A stretch of 64,000 nt of DNA from Streptomyces sp. NBC_00376 (GTDB lineage Bacteria; Actinomycetota; Actinomycetes; Streptomycetales; Streptomycetaceae): NCBI RefSeq assembly GCF_036077095.1, contig NZ_CP107961.1, forward strand, positions 1 to 64,000, given 5' to 3'. The position numbers and the translations under genes are program-made. This document shows, piece by piece, positions 1 through 8,864 of this stretch (the stretch's first letter is position 1; the number at the start of each line of letters is the position of its first letter). The notes under the pieces are model-generated. The model worked only from the letters and a program-made list of their open reading frames with translations, had not been told where the DNA came from and ran no database searches.

Positions 1-135
1 CGCCGCCGCTACGCGGCGGAAGACGACAACGCACTCCGTGCGTTGTTCCCGGACTTCGTCCGGGGTTGCCGGTCCACTCCGTGGCCCGGTCAGTCAACTT
101 CGTTGATTGCGGCTCGGATCGCTCCGCGATCCGGG
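1..135. other. Putative linear-replicon telomere (six tandem hairpins)
   Basis: Six adjacent inverted repeats follow one another: stems 3-8/14-19, 26-34/38-46, 48-54/58-64, 69-77/81-89 (one mismatch), 94-98/102-106 and 115-122/126-133. Five have a three-base loop (TCC, TTC, TCC, TTC, TCC) closed by C-G; the first can be read the same way (TAC). On the complementary 3' strand the loops become C(GNA)G, the sheared-purine triloop known from Streptomyces telomere overhangs. The primary sequence is not the common archetypal Streptomyces end as I remember it. Position 1 being the window edge and a helicase gene lying inward both fit a replicon terminus. The terminal protein genes tpg and tap are not in this window. 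Confidence 0.75.
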
Positions 136-488
136 TGGCGGGCCATGAGTTGGGGGTGGTCTTGCTGGGATGTTCGGTGACGGGTCGTGAGGACCGGGGC
201 TTCCTGCCCGTTCTCTGGTCCCTTGAGTCCCTGTCAGGAGGGTTCAGGGGCTGGCAGGGGCGGTCCTGCGCAGATGACAGACTAGCGGTTCGGAAACACT
301 TCTACTGTCGGTGTGCGTCACTCTTAATGCCCAGCTAGATTAAGGAGTGGGAGCCGACACCCTGCCGCTGTCCCTGGGGTCGATTGTCTGTGCTTGGTTG
401 TCGCTGAAAAATGCATGTTGCTGCACAGGGATCCGGGTCTTTTCTGGCTTGGAAATATGTCTGAAGCGGTTGAGGAGAGGAAGTTCTG
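136..488. other. Subtelomeric non-coding stretch
   Basis: No convincing coding frame. It lies between the hairpin array and the terminal helicase, and contains a likely ribosome binding site (AGAGGAAG) just before the helicase GTG start. No further hairpins of the C(TNC)G type were noticed after about position 135. Confidence 0.5.
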
Positions 489-3131
489 GTGACGCTGAAG
501 GAGTTGTTTCCGCATCAGGTGGAGGCGGTCGACGCGGTTCTGAGGGGCTTGCAGACGCCTGCGAGCGGGCACCTGCCGGCCGAGGGGCTGCGGACCCAGG
601 TGATCGCCGCGACCGGCTCCGGGAAGACCCTGATCGCCGTCGCGGCCGCCGAGAAACTCGGCGCGCGGCATGTCCTGGTCCTGGTGCCGACACTGGATCT
701 GCTGACCCAGACCGCGGCCGCATGGCGGGAAGGAGGCCGTACAGGGGCAATGGTCGGGGTCTGCTCTCTCCGGGCCGACGACTCCGACGGTGTGCCGTGC
801 ACGACCGACCCTGGCGAACTCGTCTCCTGGGTAAGGGGGCTGGAGCGGGTCACGGTGTTCGCCACGTACGCCGCCGTCGGACTCGGCATCCTCCAGAACG
901 CCCATACAGTCGGCCTTGGTGCGTGGGACCTGATGGTCGTCGACGAGGCGCACCGCACCAGTGGGTACGCGGGTAAGCCGTGGGCCGCGGTGCACGACCA
1001 GGTGCGGATCCCGGCGACCCGCCGTTTGTACATGACCGCCACGGCCCGGATCTGGGAAGCGCCCGAGCATGCTCAGGGTGGTGAGTCGGGTGAGCCGCGG
1101 TTGATCGCGAGCATGGATCCGGGGTCGCGGGTGTTCGGGCCGGTGGCGTACAAACTGACGCTCTCACAAGCTGTGAGCCGGGGCCTGGTGGCCCCGTACC
1201 AGGTGGTGTGCGTCGACATCTCCGACCCTGAGTTCCATCAGCTGCGCGAGGAAGCCGGGTACGGGTCGGACGCCGCACGCGGGGCACGGCTCGCGGCGCT
1301 GCAGACCGGGCTCGTGACCGCGGCCGCCGAGGAGAACCTGCGGAAGGTGTTGACGTTCCACAGCCGGGTCAGTGAAGCCGAAGCCATGGCCACCGGTGTG
1401 GTGGATGCGGCCCGGAAGCTGTGGGAAGACGATCCGCGACGCTATCCGGAGCCGGAGCGGGTATGGGCCGACTGGCTGTATGGCGAACACTCGCCCGCCC
1501 ACCGGCGGGCTGTGCTGGAGGAGTTCGCCTCCGACACCATCGAGAACCAGGGTCAGGCGCAGGGTCAGGCGCAACTGGTCGAGGGTGGCGTCGAGGGGCG
1601 CAGCAGGGATGGCAGGGGCGGCGGGCACGGCAGGAGTGGGCAGCGGTCGGGGAAAAGGCCGGTGCCGGCGGCGTTGCGGGTGCTGAGCTCGGTGAAGGTG
1701 CTGGGCGAGGGTGTCGATACGGCGAATTGTGATTCCGTCGCTTTCTGTGATGCGCGGGGGTCGATGATCGATATCGTGCAAATGGTCGGACGTGCCCTGA
1801 GAATCAAGCCTGGTCAAGGGAAAATTGCTTCTCTGATTGTTCCGGTATTCCTCGCTCCGGGTGAAACACCGGACGAAATGCTGACCTCGGATGCCTATGG
1901 AGCCCTGGCGAAGGTTCTCTCAGCGCTGCGGGCGCACGACACCGAAACGATCGAGCACCTGGCGGATCCTCGTGTCCGGAGTGGGAGTTGGCTCCCGGAG
2001 GGTGCCGAGGTAGGCGAGGCGGTAGCTGAGCGGGAAGTGTCGGAGGGTGAGCGGGGACCGAGCACGCCTGCGCAGGAGCTGCTGAAGTTCAGCACGCCCC
2101 GGGATCCTGCGTTGCTGGCGCGGTTCGTGAAGCTGCGGGTGATCGAGCCGGAGAACACGTTCTGGCGGCGTGGTATCCAGGCATGCGTTCGGTATGTGAA
2201 GGAGACCGGGGCAGGGCAGTTGCGGGTGCCGTACGACTACGTCACCCCTGATGACTGGGTGCCGGCCGGGTTCCCGCTGGGGACCTGGCTCGCCGACCAG
2301 CGGAAATCCCACAAAGTGGGGCGTCTGGATGCGGGGCGGGTGGAACAGCTCGATGGGCTGGGGATGGTGTGGTCCCATCAGGACGTTGCGTTCGAGGAAG
2401 GCCTCACAGCCGCCCGCGCCTGGGCGGCCGTGCACGGTCACCTGTTGCCGCCCGTCACCGCGGTCTGGGACGGATACCCGGTCGGGACCTGGACCAAGAA
2501 CCAGCGATTCGCCGCCCGGACCGCGGACACGAACGCGGAACGCCGTGAGGCCGGCCTGGCTGTCGAGAGCAGTGCGGGTGCGTCGACCGAGGCACGGCGC
2601 GCAGCGCTGGACGAGATCGACCCGGGATGGTGCCCGGTATGGGACACCGGGTGGCAGCGGTGCTTCCGGCTCATCCAGAACCTCCTCCAGGACGGCGGGG
2701 CCCTGCCGGTGACGGCCGACAAAGTGATCGTGCAAGGAGAAGACCTCGGAAGGTGGGTCACCGCGCAGCGGCACGGGTGGGAACAGCTCCTGCCCGCACA
2801 GCAATGGCTCCTGGAAAACGTCCTCGGAATCGAACCCGCCGAAGAGACAGAACGGCCGGTGAAACGGACGCAGGACACCATGTGGGCCCTCAACCTCGCA
2901 GCGGCACGGCAGTACCACGCCCGGGAAGGACACCTACGCGTACCCCGCAAACACGTCGAACACCTGGAAGGAGCAGCAGAGGGGACGACGGGCCCAGCAA
3001 GCCGTCAAGCAGGCGCTGGAGAGCCTGTGACCGTACGGCTGGGCACCTGGCTCGACAACGTCCGCAAACGCGCCCACAAGCTCACCGAGCAACGCCACGC
3101 AGACCTCGATCAGCTTGGTATGCGCTGGTAG
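489..3131 (+). CDS. Terminal superfamily-2 DEAH helicase with helicase-associated repeats
   Basis: 880-residue ATP-dependent helicase of the type often encoded next to Streptomyces telomeres (TtrA-like by position and architecture; this is inference). Visible motifs: Walker A ATGSGKT at residues 41-47, DEAH at 152-155, motif III MTATAR at 182-187, and motif VI QMVGRALR near 431-438. The C-terminal third (about 545-880) consists of several helicase-associated (HA) repeats with recurring LGTWL/GxWxxxQR blocks. A Gly/Arg-rich linker lies around residues 365-395. GTG start chosen because AGAGGAAG lies just upstream. TtrA-type helicases have been linked to conjugal transfer or end maintenance of linear replicons. 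A decayed copy of the HA region lies at 4489-5469. Confidence 0.85.
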   Translation: MTLKELFPHQVEAVDAVLRGLQTPASGHLPAEGLRTQVIAATGSGKTLIAVAAAEKLGARHVLVLVPTLDLLTQTAAAWREGGRTGAMVGVCSLRADDSDGVPCTTDPGELVSWVRGLERVTVFATYAAVGLGILQNAHTVGLGAWDLMVVDEAHRTSGYAGKPWAAVHDQVRIPATRRLYMTATARIWEAPEHAQGGESGEPRLIASMDPGSRVFGPVAYKLTLSQAVSRGLVAPYQVVCVDISDPEFHQLREEAGYGSDAARGARLAALQTGLVTAAAEENLRKVLTFHSRVSEAEAMATGVVDAARKLWEDDPRRYPEPERVWADWLYGEHSPAHRRAVLEEFASDTIENQGQAQGQAQLVEGGVEGRSRDGRGGGHGRSGQRSGKRPVPAALRVLSSVKVLGEGVDTANCDSVAFCDARGSMIDIVQMVGRALRIKPGQGKIASLIVPVFLAPGETPDEMLTSDAYGALAKVLSALRAHDTETIEHLADPRVRSGSWLPEGAEVGEAVAEREVSEGERGPSTPAQELLKFSTPRDPALLARFVKLRVIEPENTFWRRGIQACVRYVKETGAGQLRVPYDYVTPDDWVPAGFPLGTWLADQRKSHKVGRLDAGRVEQLDGLGMVWSHQDVAFEEGLTAARAWAAVHGHLLPPVTAVWDGYPVGTWTKNQRFAARTADTNAERREAGLAVESSAGASTEARRAALDEIDPGWCPVWDTGWQRCFRLIQNLLQDGGALPVTADKVIVQGEDLGRWVTAQRHGWEQLLPAQQWLLENVLGIEPAEETERPVKRTQDTMWALNLAAARQYHAREGHLRVPRKHVEHLEGAAEGTTGPASRQAGAGEPVTVRLGTWLDNVRKRAHKLTEQRHADLDQLGMRW

Positions 3132-3838
3132 GCGAGGGCGTGCAGGAACCGTCCTTTGACCGGACGGGACTGTTCCTCGCTGTTCTGCCGGACACCCTGA
3201 TACCGCACGGGCCGGTCTGGGCGCCCGGGTAACAGCTGGAGGGGTGCAGGTGCCTGATGGTGACGGGGTTGTCCGTGCCGGCGGTGTGGTGCCTGGGGCC
3301 TTTCGTGTCGCTCCTCTTACTGGGGAGATGACATCGTCGCTGATCGGCCGCGTCGCGGCCCCTACGGGATGAACGCGAAAGCCCTGCGGTCTCGCTGGCG
3401 GTAGCGTGGTCCCCGGCCCCGGGCATGAGGACCGAAGTGTGCCGGCGAACGACAAAGGCGGTGCTGAACGCGGCGGTGGGACAACCGGATGCTGGTAGCA
3501 GCTATGCACACGATTCGACGGACACTCACAGTCGGGGCACGGCTCAGTGCCATCGAGGGTTCTCGCAACAATGTGCACCACACCGCACTCTGTGAACACC
3601 CGCTCCCGAGAACTGCGCTGAAGTGCGGAAACAGCACCGCTATGAGGTCATCACACCGCACCACGGTCCCAGATGACGCGACGTCGCCATGGAATTCCGC
3701 TGATCGTTCTCACGGCATGTGTGCCAGAACCCCCTTGAAGTGAACGAAGACAGGCGGGTCATGGTCGTCTCCCCGGACGCACGGTCATCGCATCCCGGGA
3801 GACTGAGCGGTCCAGATCGAGATCGTGACTGTCTGGGT
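3132..3838. other. Degraded intergenic region with transposase debris
   Basis: No intact gene. The minus strand between about 3480 and 3664 carries a short piece resembling the N-terminus of an ISL3-family transposase (listed separately). The remainder shows only shadow frames. Confidence 0.5.
3480..3664 (-). pseudogene. ISL3-type transposase N-terminal remnant
   Basis: Two minus-strand frames joined by a frameshift read like the start of an ISL3-family transposase. The first gives a short hydrophobic stretch (LIAVLFPHFSAVL). The second gives a VVHIVARTLDG block, then a CPDCECPSNRVHSCYQ zinc-ribbon-like element. The DDE catalytic part is absent, so the element is dead. Calling the family from about 60 residues is tentative. 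Confidence 0.4.
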
Positions 3839-4267
3839 TCACCGGCCTCCGTCGGCTCCCACATGGAACCTCGTCAGCGCGAAAAGGATCACGAGGTCGA
3901 GTGCCATGACAGGGATGGCCCAGGCCGGATAGTACGGAACGAACATGAACTGCGTGATCATGCTGATCCCCGTCACCGCCACACCGGCCCCGCGACCCCA
4001 GCTCTTGTTCGTCAGGATCGCCAGCCCGGCAACGACGAGCGCCACACCGACCACGAGGTGAATCACGCCCCAGGCCGTGAGATCGAACCGGTAGACGTAA
4101 CGGGTCGAGGCGGCGAACAGGTTGTCCTCTGCGATACCGGACGCGCCCAGGAGAATGCTGAGCGGCCCGCTGATCATCAGCAGGGCCCCGGCTACCTGGG
4201 ACGCACCGTCGATCCTCGCGCCGGACCCCTTGGGCCCTGGCGGTGTCTTATTCGGCATCGCTGTCAT
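3839..4267 (-). CDS. Small four-helix membrane protein (DUF7144-like)
   Basis: 142 residues with four hydrophobic segments, an architecture matching the DUF7144 family of actinobacterial integral membrane proteins. After a short charged N-terminus come SQVAGALLMISGPLSILLG, then WGVIHLVVGVALVVAGLAIL, then a GVAVTGISMITQFMF-type helix and a final IPVMALDLVILFALTRF helix. The start is placed at the ATG preceded by AGGAAGG, not at the longer upstream frame. It stands alone between transposase debris and the helicase pseudogene. Function is unknown; it probably sits in the cytoplasmic membrane. Confidence 0.7.
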   Translation of the reverse strand: MTAMPNKTPPGPKGSGARIDGASQVAGALLMISGPLSILLGASGIAEDNLFAASTRYVYRFDLTAWGVIHLVVGVALVVAGLAILTNKSWGRGAGVAVTGISMITQFMFVPYYPAWAIPVMALDLVILFALTRFHVGADGGR

Positions 4268-4488
4268 GGCCGTAGCCTTCCTGTTCGGTGCGGCCACCGA
4301 CGCACACGGCCCGTGCGAAGACAGCCACGTTCCCCTGCCAGGATCCCCGCGATTCTCCGGTACCGCCACCGCGAAGAGACCGACAGATGCCGACACGGCC
4401 GCATGCGGGAACGACGTCCCCTCGACGCGCTCGGGCAGTGAGGGCAGGCCTCTCAACAGACGATCGGACCAAGGCGACTCATACCCGG

Positions 4489-5469
4489 CTAGTCCGACTG
4501 CGGGTCATCGACCCCGAGCGCGCCTACTTGCGGCGCGGGGTCGAAACGGCCGGGCCCGGGAACGGTGTACTGCGGGTGCCGTAAACGGTCGTCACGCCGC
4601 AGGACTGGGGCGGGGTCGGCGGGTATCCGCTCGGGCAGTGGATCGCCGACCAGCGCCGCGCCCACGCGGCCGGGACACTGGAGGCCGGGCGGGTGGCCGA
4701 GGTGGAGCAGCTCGAGATGGTGTGGTCGGAGCAGGAGGCGGCCTGGGCGGATGGGGTCGCCGTCGCCAGGCAGGACGCCGCCGTCCACGGCCACTTCCTC
4801 CCGACGACCACCGCGGTATGGGACGGGCATCCGATCGGGGTGTGGGCGAAGAAGGCCCGTGCGGCAGCACGGAGGGCGCGGGAGAACGAGGAGCTGCACG
4901 CGGCCGACCGCCCCGTCCCTTCGGCGGCCGGGGCGATGACCCAGGCGCGGCGGGATGAGCTGGACGCGATCGATCCGGGGTGGTGCCCTGCCTGGGACAC
5001 CGGGTGGCAGCGGTGCTACCGGCTGGTCCAGAACCACGTCCAGGCCGGCGGAACGCTCCCGGAGGCTGCGGGTGACGTCGTGGTCCAGGGCGAAGACCTC
5101 GGACACTGGGTCACGGCGCAGCGGTTCGGGTGGGAACAGCTCCTGCCCGTACAGCAATGAATCCCGGAGAACACCCTCAAGATCACACCAGTCGAGGAAG
5201 ACGAGCGGCCGGTGAAGCAGACGCAGGGTGCGAAGTGGGCGGCCAACCTGGCAACAGCACGGCAGTTCCACGCCCGCAAAACACCTTCGAGTGTCCCGGA
5301 AGCACGCCGAGCACCTGGAGTCGGCAGATGCACTGTCGGGCCGTCAGGGCGGCTCTGACGGCGGCGTGGTGGTCAAACTAGGCACCTGGCTCGACAACAC
5401 CCGCAAACGCGCCGCAAACTCCCCGAACAACGCCGCGCAGACCTCGATCAGCTTGGTATGCGCTGGTAG
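4489..5469 (+). pseudogene. Decayed partial copy of the terminal helicase (HA repeats)
   Basis: The translation aligns with residues about 547-880 of the helicase at 489-3131: LVRLRVIDPE matches FVKLRVIEPE, and the GYPLGQWIADQR, DPGWCPAWDTGWQRCYRL and DLGHWVTAQR blocks all recur. The reading frame is broken by a TAA at 4582-4584 (in place of a Tyr codon), a TGA at 5158-5160 (in place of Trp), a frameshift near 5280 and another near 5410. The final QLGMRW and stop are conserved. It lacks the ATPase core, so it is a dead tandem duplicate or the trace of an older terminal helicase overwritten by recombination. Confidence 0.85.
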
Positions 5470-5571
5470 AAGCGGGGAAGAGTTGAAACAGCTCGGAGAG
5501 TCGTTCCTTGCGTGGTTCTGTGTTTGTAGGGCCCTGAGCAGGGGGTTGAATCGGGGCTACGCTCATATGCC

Positions 5572-6081
5572 ATGACCACCCCGGGCTTTTCGTCTGCTGG
5601 CGGGACCGCGAGGCGTGCCGGGTTGCCGGCCCCGAGGGGCCCTGGGTGGACCGACTTGGTCCGTGCTCCGGAGAGACTGGATGAGGGTCTGGACGAGTTC
5701 GGTAACCGAGTCGCTGGGAAGTGGATGCCCAAGGGCATCGACCTGGAGCTGTGGGAACGGATCCGGGGTGCCACAATCGAGGGGTATCTCGGAACTTGGT
5801 CCAAGATCCTGAAGGACTTCACCCCGGCCTGTATCTATACCCGGGACTACCGCGACATCGACGACCTGCACCATGTCCTGACCGTGCTGCGGGAACTCGG
5901 GATCGAAGGCTGGATCGACTACAAGCGGGACTGTGATACGGCCCGAGGGCTGTACGGGCGTGGGGCCCTGCACTGGTTCTCGCCGCCAGGCACCGTGAGC
6001 ATTGAGGCTCCGAAGTGGTCGGTGGGCCGCGAGATGGACCACGGGTCCGCCGTGCCGACTCCGGGCTGGTTCCAGGCCTGA
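5572..6081 (+). CDS. Bles03-like (putative phosphothreonine lyase fold) protein
   Basis: 169-residue protein resembling the Bles03/DUF1917 family (PF08939). Recognisable blocks are GKWMPKGIDLELWERI, then GYLGTWSKI, then ACIYTRDYRDIDDL and a C-terminal WIDYKRDCDTARG. The biochemical role of the family is not established; the lyase label comes from structural annotation. The ATG has no strong ribosome binding site, so the first 30 or so residues (Gly/Pro rich) may not all be translated. Stands alone. Confidence 0.6.
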   Translation: MTTPGFSSAGGTARRAGLPAPRGPGWTDLVRAPERLDEGLDEFGNRVAGKWMPKGIDLELWERIRGATIEGYLGTWSKILKDFTPACIYTRDYRDIDDLHHVLTVLRELGIEGWIDYKRDCDTARGLYGRGALHWFSPPGTVSIEAPKWSVGREMDHGSAVPTPGWFQA

Positions 6082-6715
6082 CCCGCCAGGGGTGTGGGAG
6101 CTGAACCGTTCGTCCGGGGAGCGGGAGAGGAATTCTGTTGTTGGGGAGGGGACATTCTCGCCCGGGCTGGGGTTCGGTCTGGTCATGAGGGACTGTTGCA
6201 GAGTGTCAGTCGGTGCCCGGACCGGGGCAATGAGTGAGTGATCTGTGGGGGTGGTTGAGCGGGCGTACGTCTCGTGCTGCCTCCTCGGTTGCGCGGACCT
6301 TTCTGCGCGGCGTCTGCGGGATACGGTCCGGGGTGTGACCGGTGTCGTCGACGCTCCAGGTCATTGTCTTGCTGGTGCTGGGATGGGTGCGTCCGTCGGC
6401 GTCGGGGTATTGCCGGGCCCGGCGGCGTGCGGCCTCCTCGCGGTCGGGGAGACCGACGGTCTGGTCGCAGTTGGTATGCGCCCCATCACCTTCCTCACTC
6501 GTGCACAGGCAGAACGCTGGGCGGCCGGGGTCCTCGAAAACCAGTGGAACGGCGGCGCTGAGCGCCGCTACCGTGCTGCCCAAGTCACGTCGTCCAGGCA
6601 AGGACATGCCGTTGTACACCCTGTGAGACCTCCCGAGCGCTGATCTGTCGCGCGTCGCGCATGTGCGCCGCGCTGCTTTTTGCTGCGGACTTCTCACTGG
6701 AAACGGTGTACTTCT
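6082..6715. other. Non-coding stretch, no gene recognised
   Basis: Open frames exist on both strands here, but none shows a recognisable domain, a good ribosome binding site or a convincing start. I see no repeat or hairpin of note. Confidence 0.4.
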
Positions 6716-7264
6716 GTGCTCAATAACTGGGTAGTCATGCCCACCTGCCTGCCGCTCGTTCGCCGTCGCTGCCACTCGTGCGCGTCCGAGCGGTTCCGGA
6801 CAAGCGGTAAATTCCGTGTCAACGCGAACCACAAGCTCATCGATGCCTGGCTCCTCGCGCTCTGTACCGTCTGCGGACAAACGACAAAGCTCACGGTCCT
6901 GGAGCGGATGAATGTGCGCTCCGTACGGCTTGAGCTGCTGGACCGGCTGCATGGCAACGACCCTGGCCTCGCAGCCGAGCTGCTCCAGGATCCGGTCATA
7001 CGGCGTCGTAATCGCATCACTCTCGACTGGGACAACGCCTGGCGCCTCGATACCGGAAGATCAGATCATCTGGAGCACGAGGTAAATGACGTCTCAGTAC
7101 GCTTCGCAGCACGGATCCCTATCCGGCCCGTACAACTGATCGCTCAGGGTTTCGGCCTCTCACGGACCGAGGTCGAGAGGCTGGTCACGGAGGGGAATCT
7201 CGTCTCCGCGACCCGGTTGAACGGCAAGCTCTCCGGTGACTTCGCCTTCCTGCTCAAGCGCTGA
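6716..7264 (+). CDS. DUF1062 family protein
   Basis: Roughly 182 residues. The N-terminus has RRRCHSCAS followed by FRVNANHKLIDAWLLALCTVC, giving two CxxC pairs that probably bind zinc, as in DUF1062 proteins. The C-terminal half contains an RNA-binding-like segment (LIAQGFGLSRTEVERLVTEG). A GTG at 6716 gives the usual family N-terminus; ATG 6737 is an alternative. No function is established for the family. A strong hairpin terminator follows directly after the stop codon, so it is a single-gene unit. Confidence 0.7.
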   Translation: MLNNWVVMPTCLPLVRRRCHSCASERFRTSGKFRVNANHKLIDAWLLALCTVCGQTTKLTVLERMNVRSVRLELLDRLHGNDPGLAAELLQDPVIRRRNRITLDWDNAWRLDTGRSDHLEHEVNDVSVRFAARIPIRPVQLIAQGFGLSRTEVERLVTEGNLVSATRLNGKLSGDFAFLLKR

Positions 7265-7265
7265 G

Positions 7266-7298
7266 GCCCTTGTCCGGCGAGATCTGCCGGACAAGGGC
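7266..7298 (+). terminator. Hairpin terminator after DUF1062 gene
   Basis: Perfect 13-bp stem (GCCCTTGTCCGGC and its complement) with a 7-base loop, starting 2 bases after the stop codon. No clear T tract, as is common in Streptomyces. Confidence 0.7.
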
Positions 7299-7299
7299 T

Positions 7300-7335
7300 C
7301 AGAGGCCGCCGTGGCGAGTTCCACGGCGGCCTCTG
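7300..7335 (-). terminator. Hairpin terminator of the DinB-like gene
   Basis: Perfect 15-bp stem with a 6-base loop directly abutting the stop codon of the convergent gene at 7337-7906. It stands back-to-back with the preceding terminator. Confidence 0.7.
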
Positions 7336-7336
7336 G

Positions 7337-7906
7337 TCACTGGCCCACTCTTCCGTCGATGCACTCGCGCAGCAGGTCTGCGTGCCCGCAGTGGCGGGCG
7401 TACTCCTCGATCCTGTGCACCAGCAACTCCCGGACGGAGATCCTGTCCTTTCCTAGACGCTCGCCCAGGTCCGGGTGCTCGGCGAGCGCGGCGTCGGTCG
7501 CCGCCTGCTCGCGCTCCAGATCGGCGTACGCGGCATCGACCACGGCCTGATCGGCGACGGCTTCGTCGAAGTCCGCGTCACGCTTGCCGTACAGCTTCGA
7601 CAGCGGCTCATTGTCACTGATCCAGTTACGCCAGTCCCGTTCCACCTCAGCGAGGTGCCGGACCAGGCCGAGCAGCGACATCGTCGACGGCGGCACCGAG
7701 CGACGGGCCATCTGCTCCGCGCCCAGGCCCTCGCACTTCATCCGCAGGGTCAGCCGATAGTCCGTCAGGTAGCCATCCAGCGTGGCTTGTTCGCCATCCG
7801 GACCGATTCCTTCGCTGTTGCGGGGGTCGTTGTCCGGGTCAGTCCACATGTCGGGGTAGACGGTGGCCTGGGTCCATCGTGCGGGTTGATCATTCATGCG
7901 TTCCAT
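7337..7906 (-). CDS. DinB-like / DUF664 mycothiol-dependent transferase
   Basis: 189 residues of the DinB four-helix-bundle superfamily, DUF664 subgroup common in actinomycetes. Typical blocks are the N-terminal TLDGYLTDYRLTLRMKCEGL, then SLLGLVRHLAEVERDWRNW, whose His would be one metal ligand, and a C-terminal RELLVHRIEEYARHCGHADLLRE, whose two His residues complete a 3-His metal site. Members are thought to be mycothiol- or other thiol-dependent detoxification enzymes; the substrate is unknown. ATG 7897 is an alternative start. Transcribed convergently with the DUF1062 gene. Confidence 0.8.
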   Translation of the reverse strand: MERMNDQPARWTQATVYPDMWTDPDNDPRNSEGIGPDGEQATLDGYLTDYRLTLRMKCEGLGAEQMARRSVPPSTMSLLGLVRHLAEVERDWRNWISDNEPLSKLYGKRDADFDEAVADQAVVDAAYADLEREQAATDAALAEHPDLGERLGKDRISVRELLVHRIEEYARHCGHADLLRECIDGRVGQ

Positions 7907-8405
7907 GTTCGTCTGCGAGGGCCGGACTCGCTAGTGTCCCTGGGTTCGAAGTGCTTTTTTTGTTGTTGGTGTTCTTCCGCGCGGCCGGTCCGTCTGATGC
8001 CTCCGGGAATGAGCTGACCATGCGCTGCGCCTCCGGCAAGCCGATTTCGGGCCCTTTGGCTTCGCCCAGGACCGCGGCACCTCTGCCGTTCCGCACTGCG
8101 CCTTCGGGCCGGGGTCGGGATGAGGCGGTACAGCTTGAGGCGGGCGTCCCAACGGATGGGTGGGGCGACGGTGGTGGTACCGGACGGATCCTGGGCGGCC
8201 GCCGTGCCGGGGACGCTCAGGGCGGCGACGGAGGCGGCCCGTCTCTTCGGCTCGGGGTCGGTTGCACCAGTGCGGTCAAGGGTGGCGGGCTGTCGACGGC
8301 GACGCCTCGCCGACCGTCGCGCGTACCGGTATAGTGAGGGCACAACTTGTTGTTCAGGCACAGAGGCCCCGCCATCACTGATGGCGGGGCCTCTGTTTTG
8401 TCGGG
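7907..8405. other. Non-coding stretch with a strong hairpin at its right end
   Basis: No supported gene. Apart from the terminator at 8362-8394, nothing recognisable was found; competing overlapping frames look like shadows. Confidence 0.4.
8362..8394. terminator. Strong intrinsic terminator
   Basis: Perfect 14-bp GC-rich stem with a 5-base loop (CACTG), followed on the plus strand by GTTTTG. It lies just downstream of the minus-strand winged-helix gene ending at 8406 and probably stops that transcript; the T-run on the other side suggests it may work in both directions. Confidence 0.75.
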
Positions 8406-8819
8406 TCAGGCAATGCGAAGGTCGGGGCGGCCCTCGGCCGGCGGTGCTGCTCGGTATTCCGGAAGGTGGATGGTCGGCAGTTTGCCGCTCTTCATCTCTT
8501 CGAGGGCGTACGCGAAGGCGGCTTCCATGTCCGTCACGCTCTCGTACTTGGCGGCGAGCGGGTGGAGTCGATAGCGGTTGCCCCCGCGGCCTTCGGCGCG
8601 GGAGCGCAGCACGAGGTTCAGCTCGAACAGCGGCTCCATCAGCGCGCTGACGGTGGGCGGCTTCACCTTGTACTCCACCGCCATCTCACGCTGGCTCGGC
8701 AATGCGCCGCCGTTCTCGCTCCGGAAGATCAGGTACTGAAGGAACTTCACCGGGGCAGCTCCGATGGGCAGCGCCCAGATGCGCTCAGCGACGAGCGGCG
8801 ACATGACTGCAACGGCCAT
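8406..8819 (-). CDS. Winged-helix DNA-binding protein (short partner of a pair)
   Basis: 137 residues with a MarR/GntR-like winged helix: KFLQYLIFRSENGGALPSQ leads to a helix-turn-helix (QREMAVEYKVKPPTVSALM), a recognition-helix extension (EPLFELNLVLRSR) and a wing (GGNRYRLHPL). The start has an excellent ribosome binding site (GGAGGAAGG). It lies 45 bases downstream of the larger winged-helix gene on the same strand, so the two probably form one operon. Neither protein has an enzymatic domain; a role in plasmid copy, maintenance or gene control is inferred. The same long-then-short arrangement recurs at 35837-36597. Confidence 0.6.
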   Translation of the reverse strand: MAVAVMSPLVAERIWALPIGAAPVKFLQYLIFRSENGGALPSQREMAVEYKVKPPTVSALMEPLFELNLVLRSRAEGRGGNRYRLHPLAAKYESVTDMEAAFAYALEEMKSGKLPTIHLPEYRAAPPAEGRPDLRIA

Positions 8820-8864
8820 CGGTGCCTTCCTCCATATCGAATCGGCTTGTCTTGGTAGCGAACA

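Noticed and set aside
6206..6952. Long open frame on the minus strand (248 residues)
   Set aside because: It overlaps the DUF1062 gene, shows no recognisable domain and has no convincing start; treated as a shadow.
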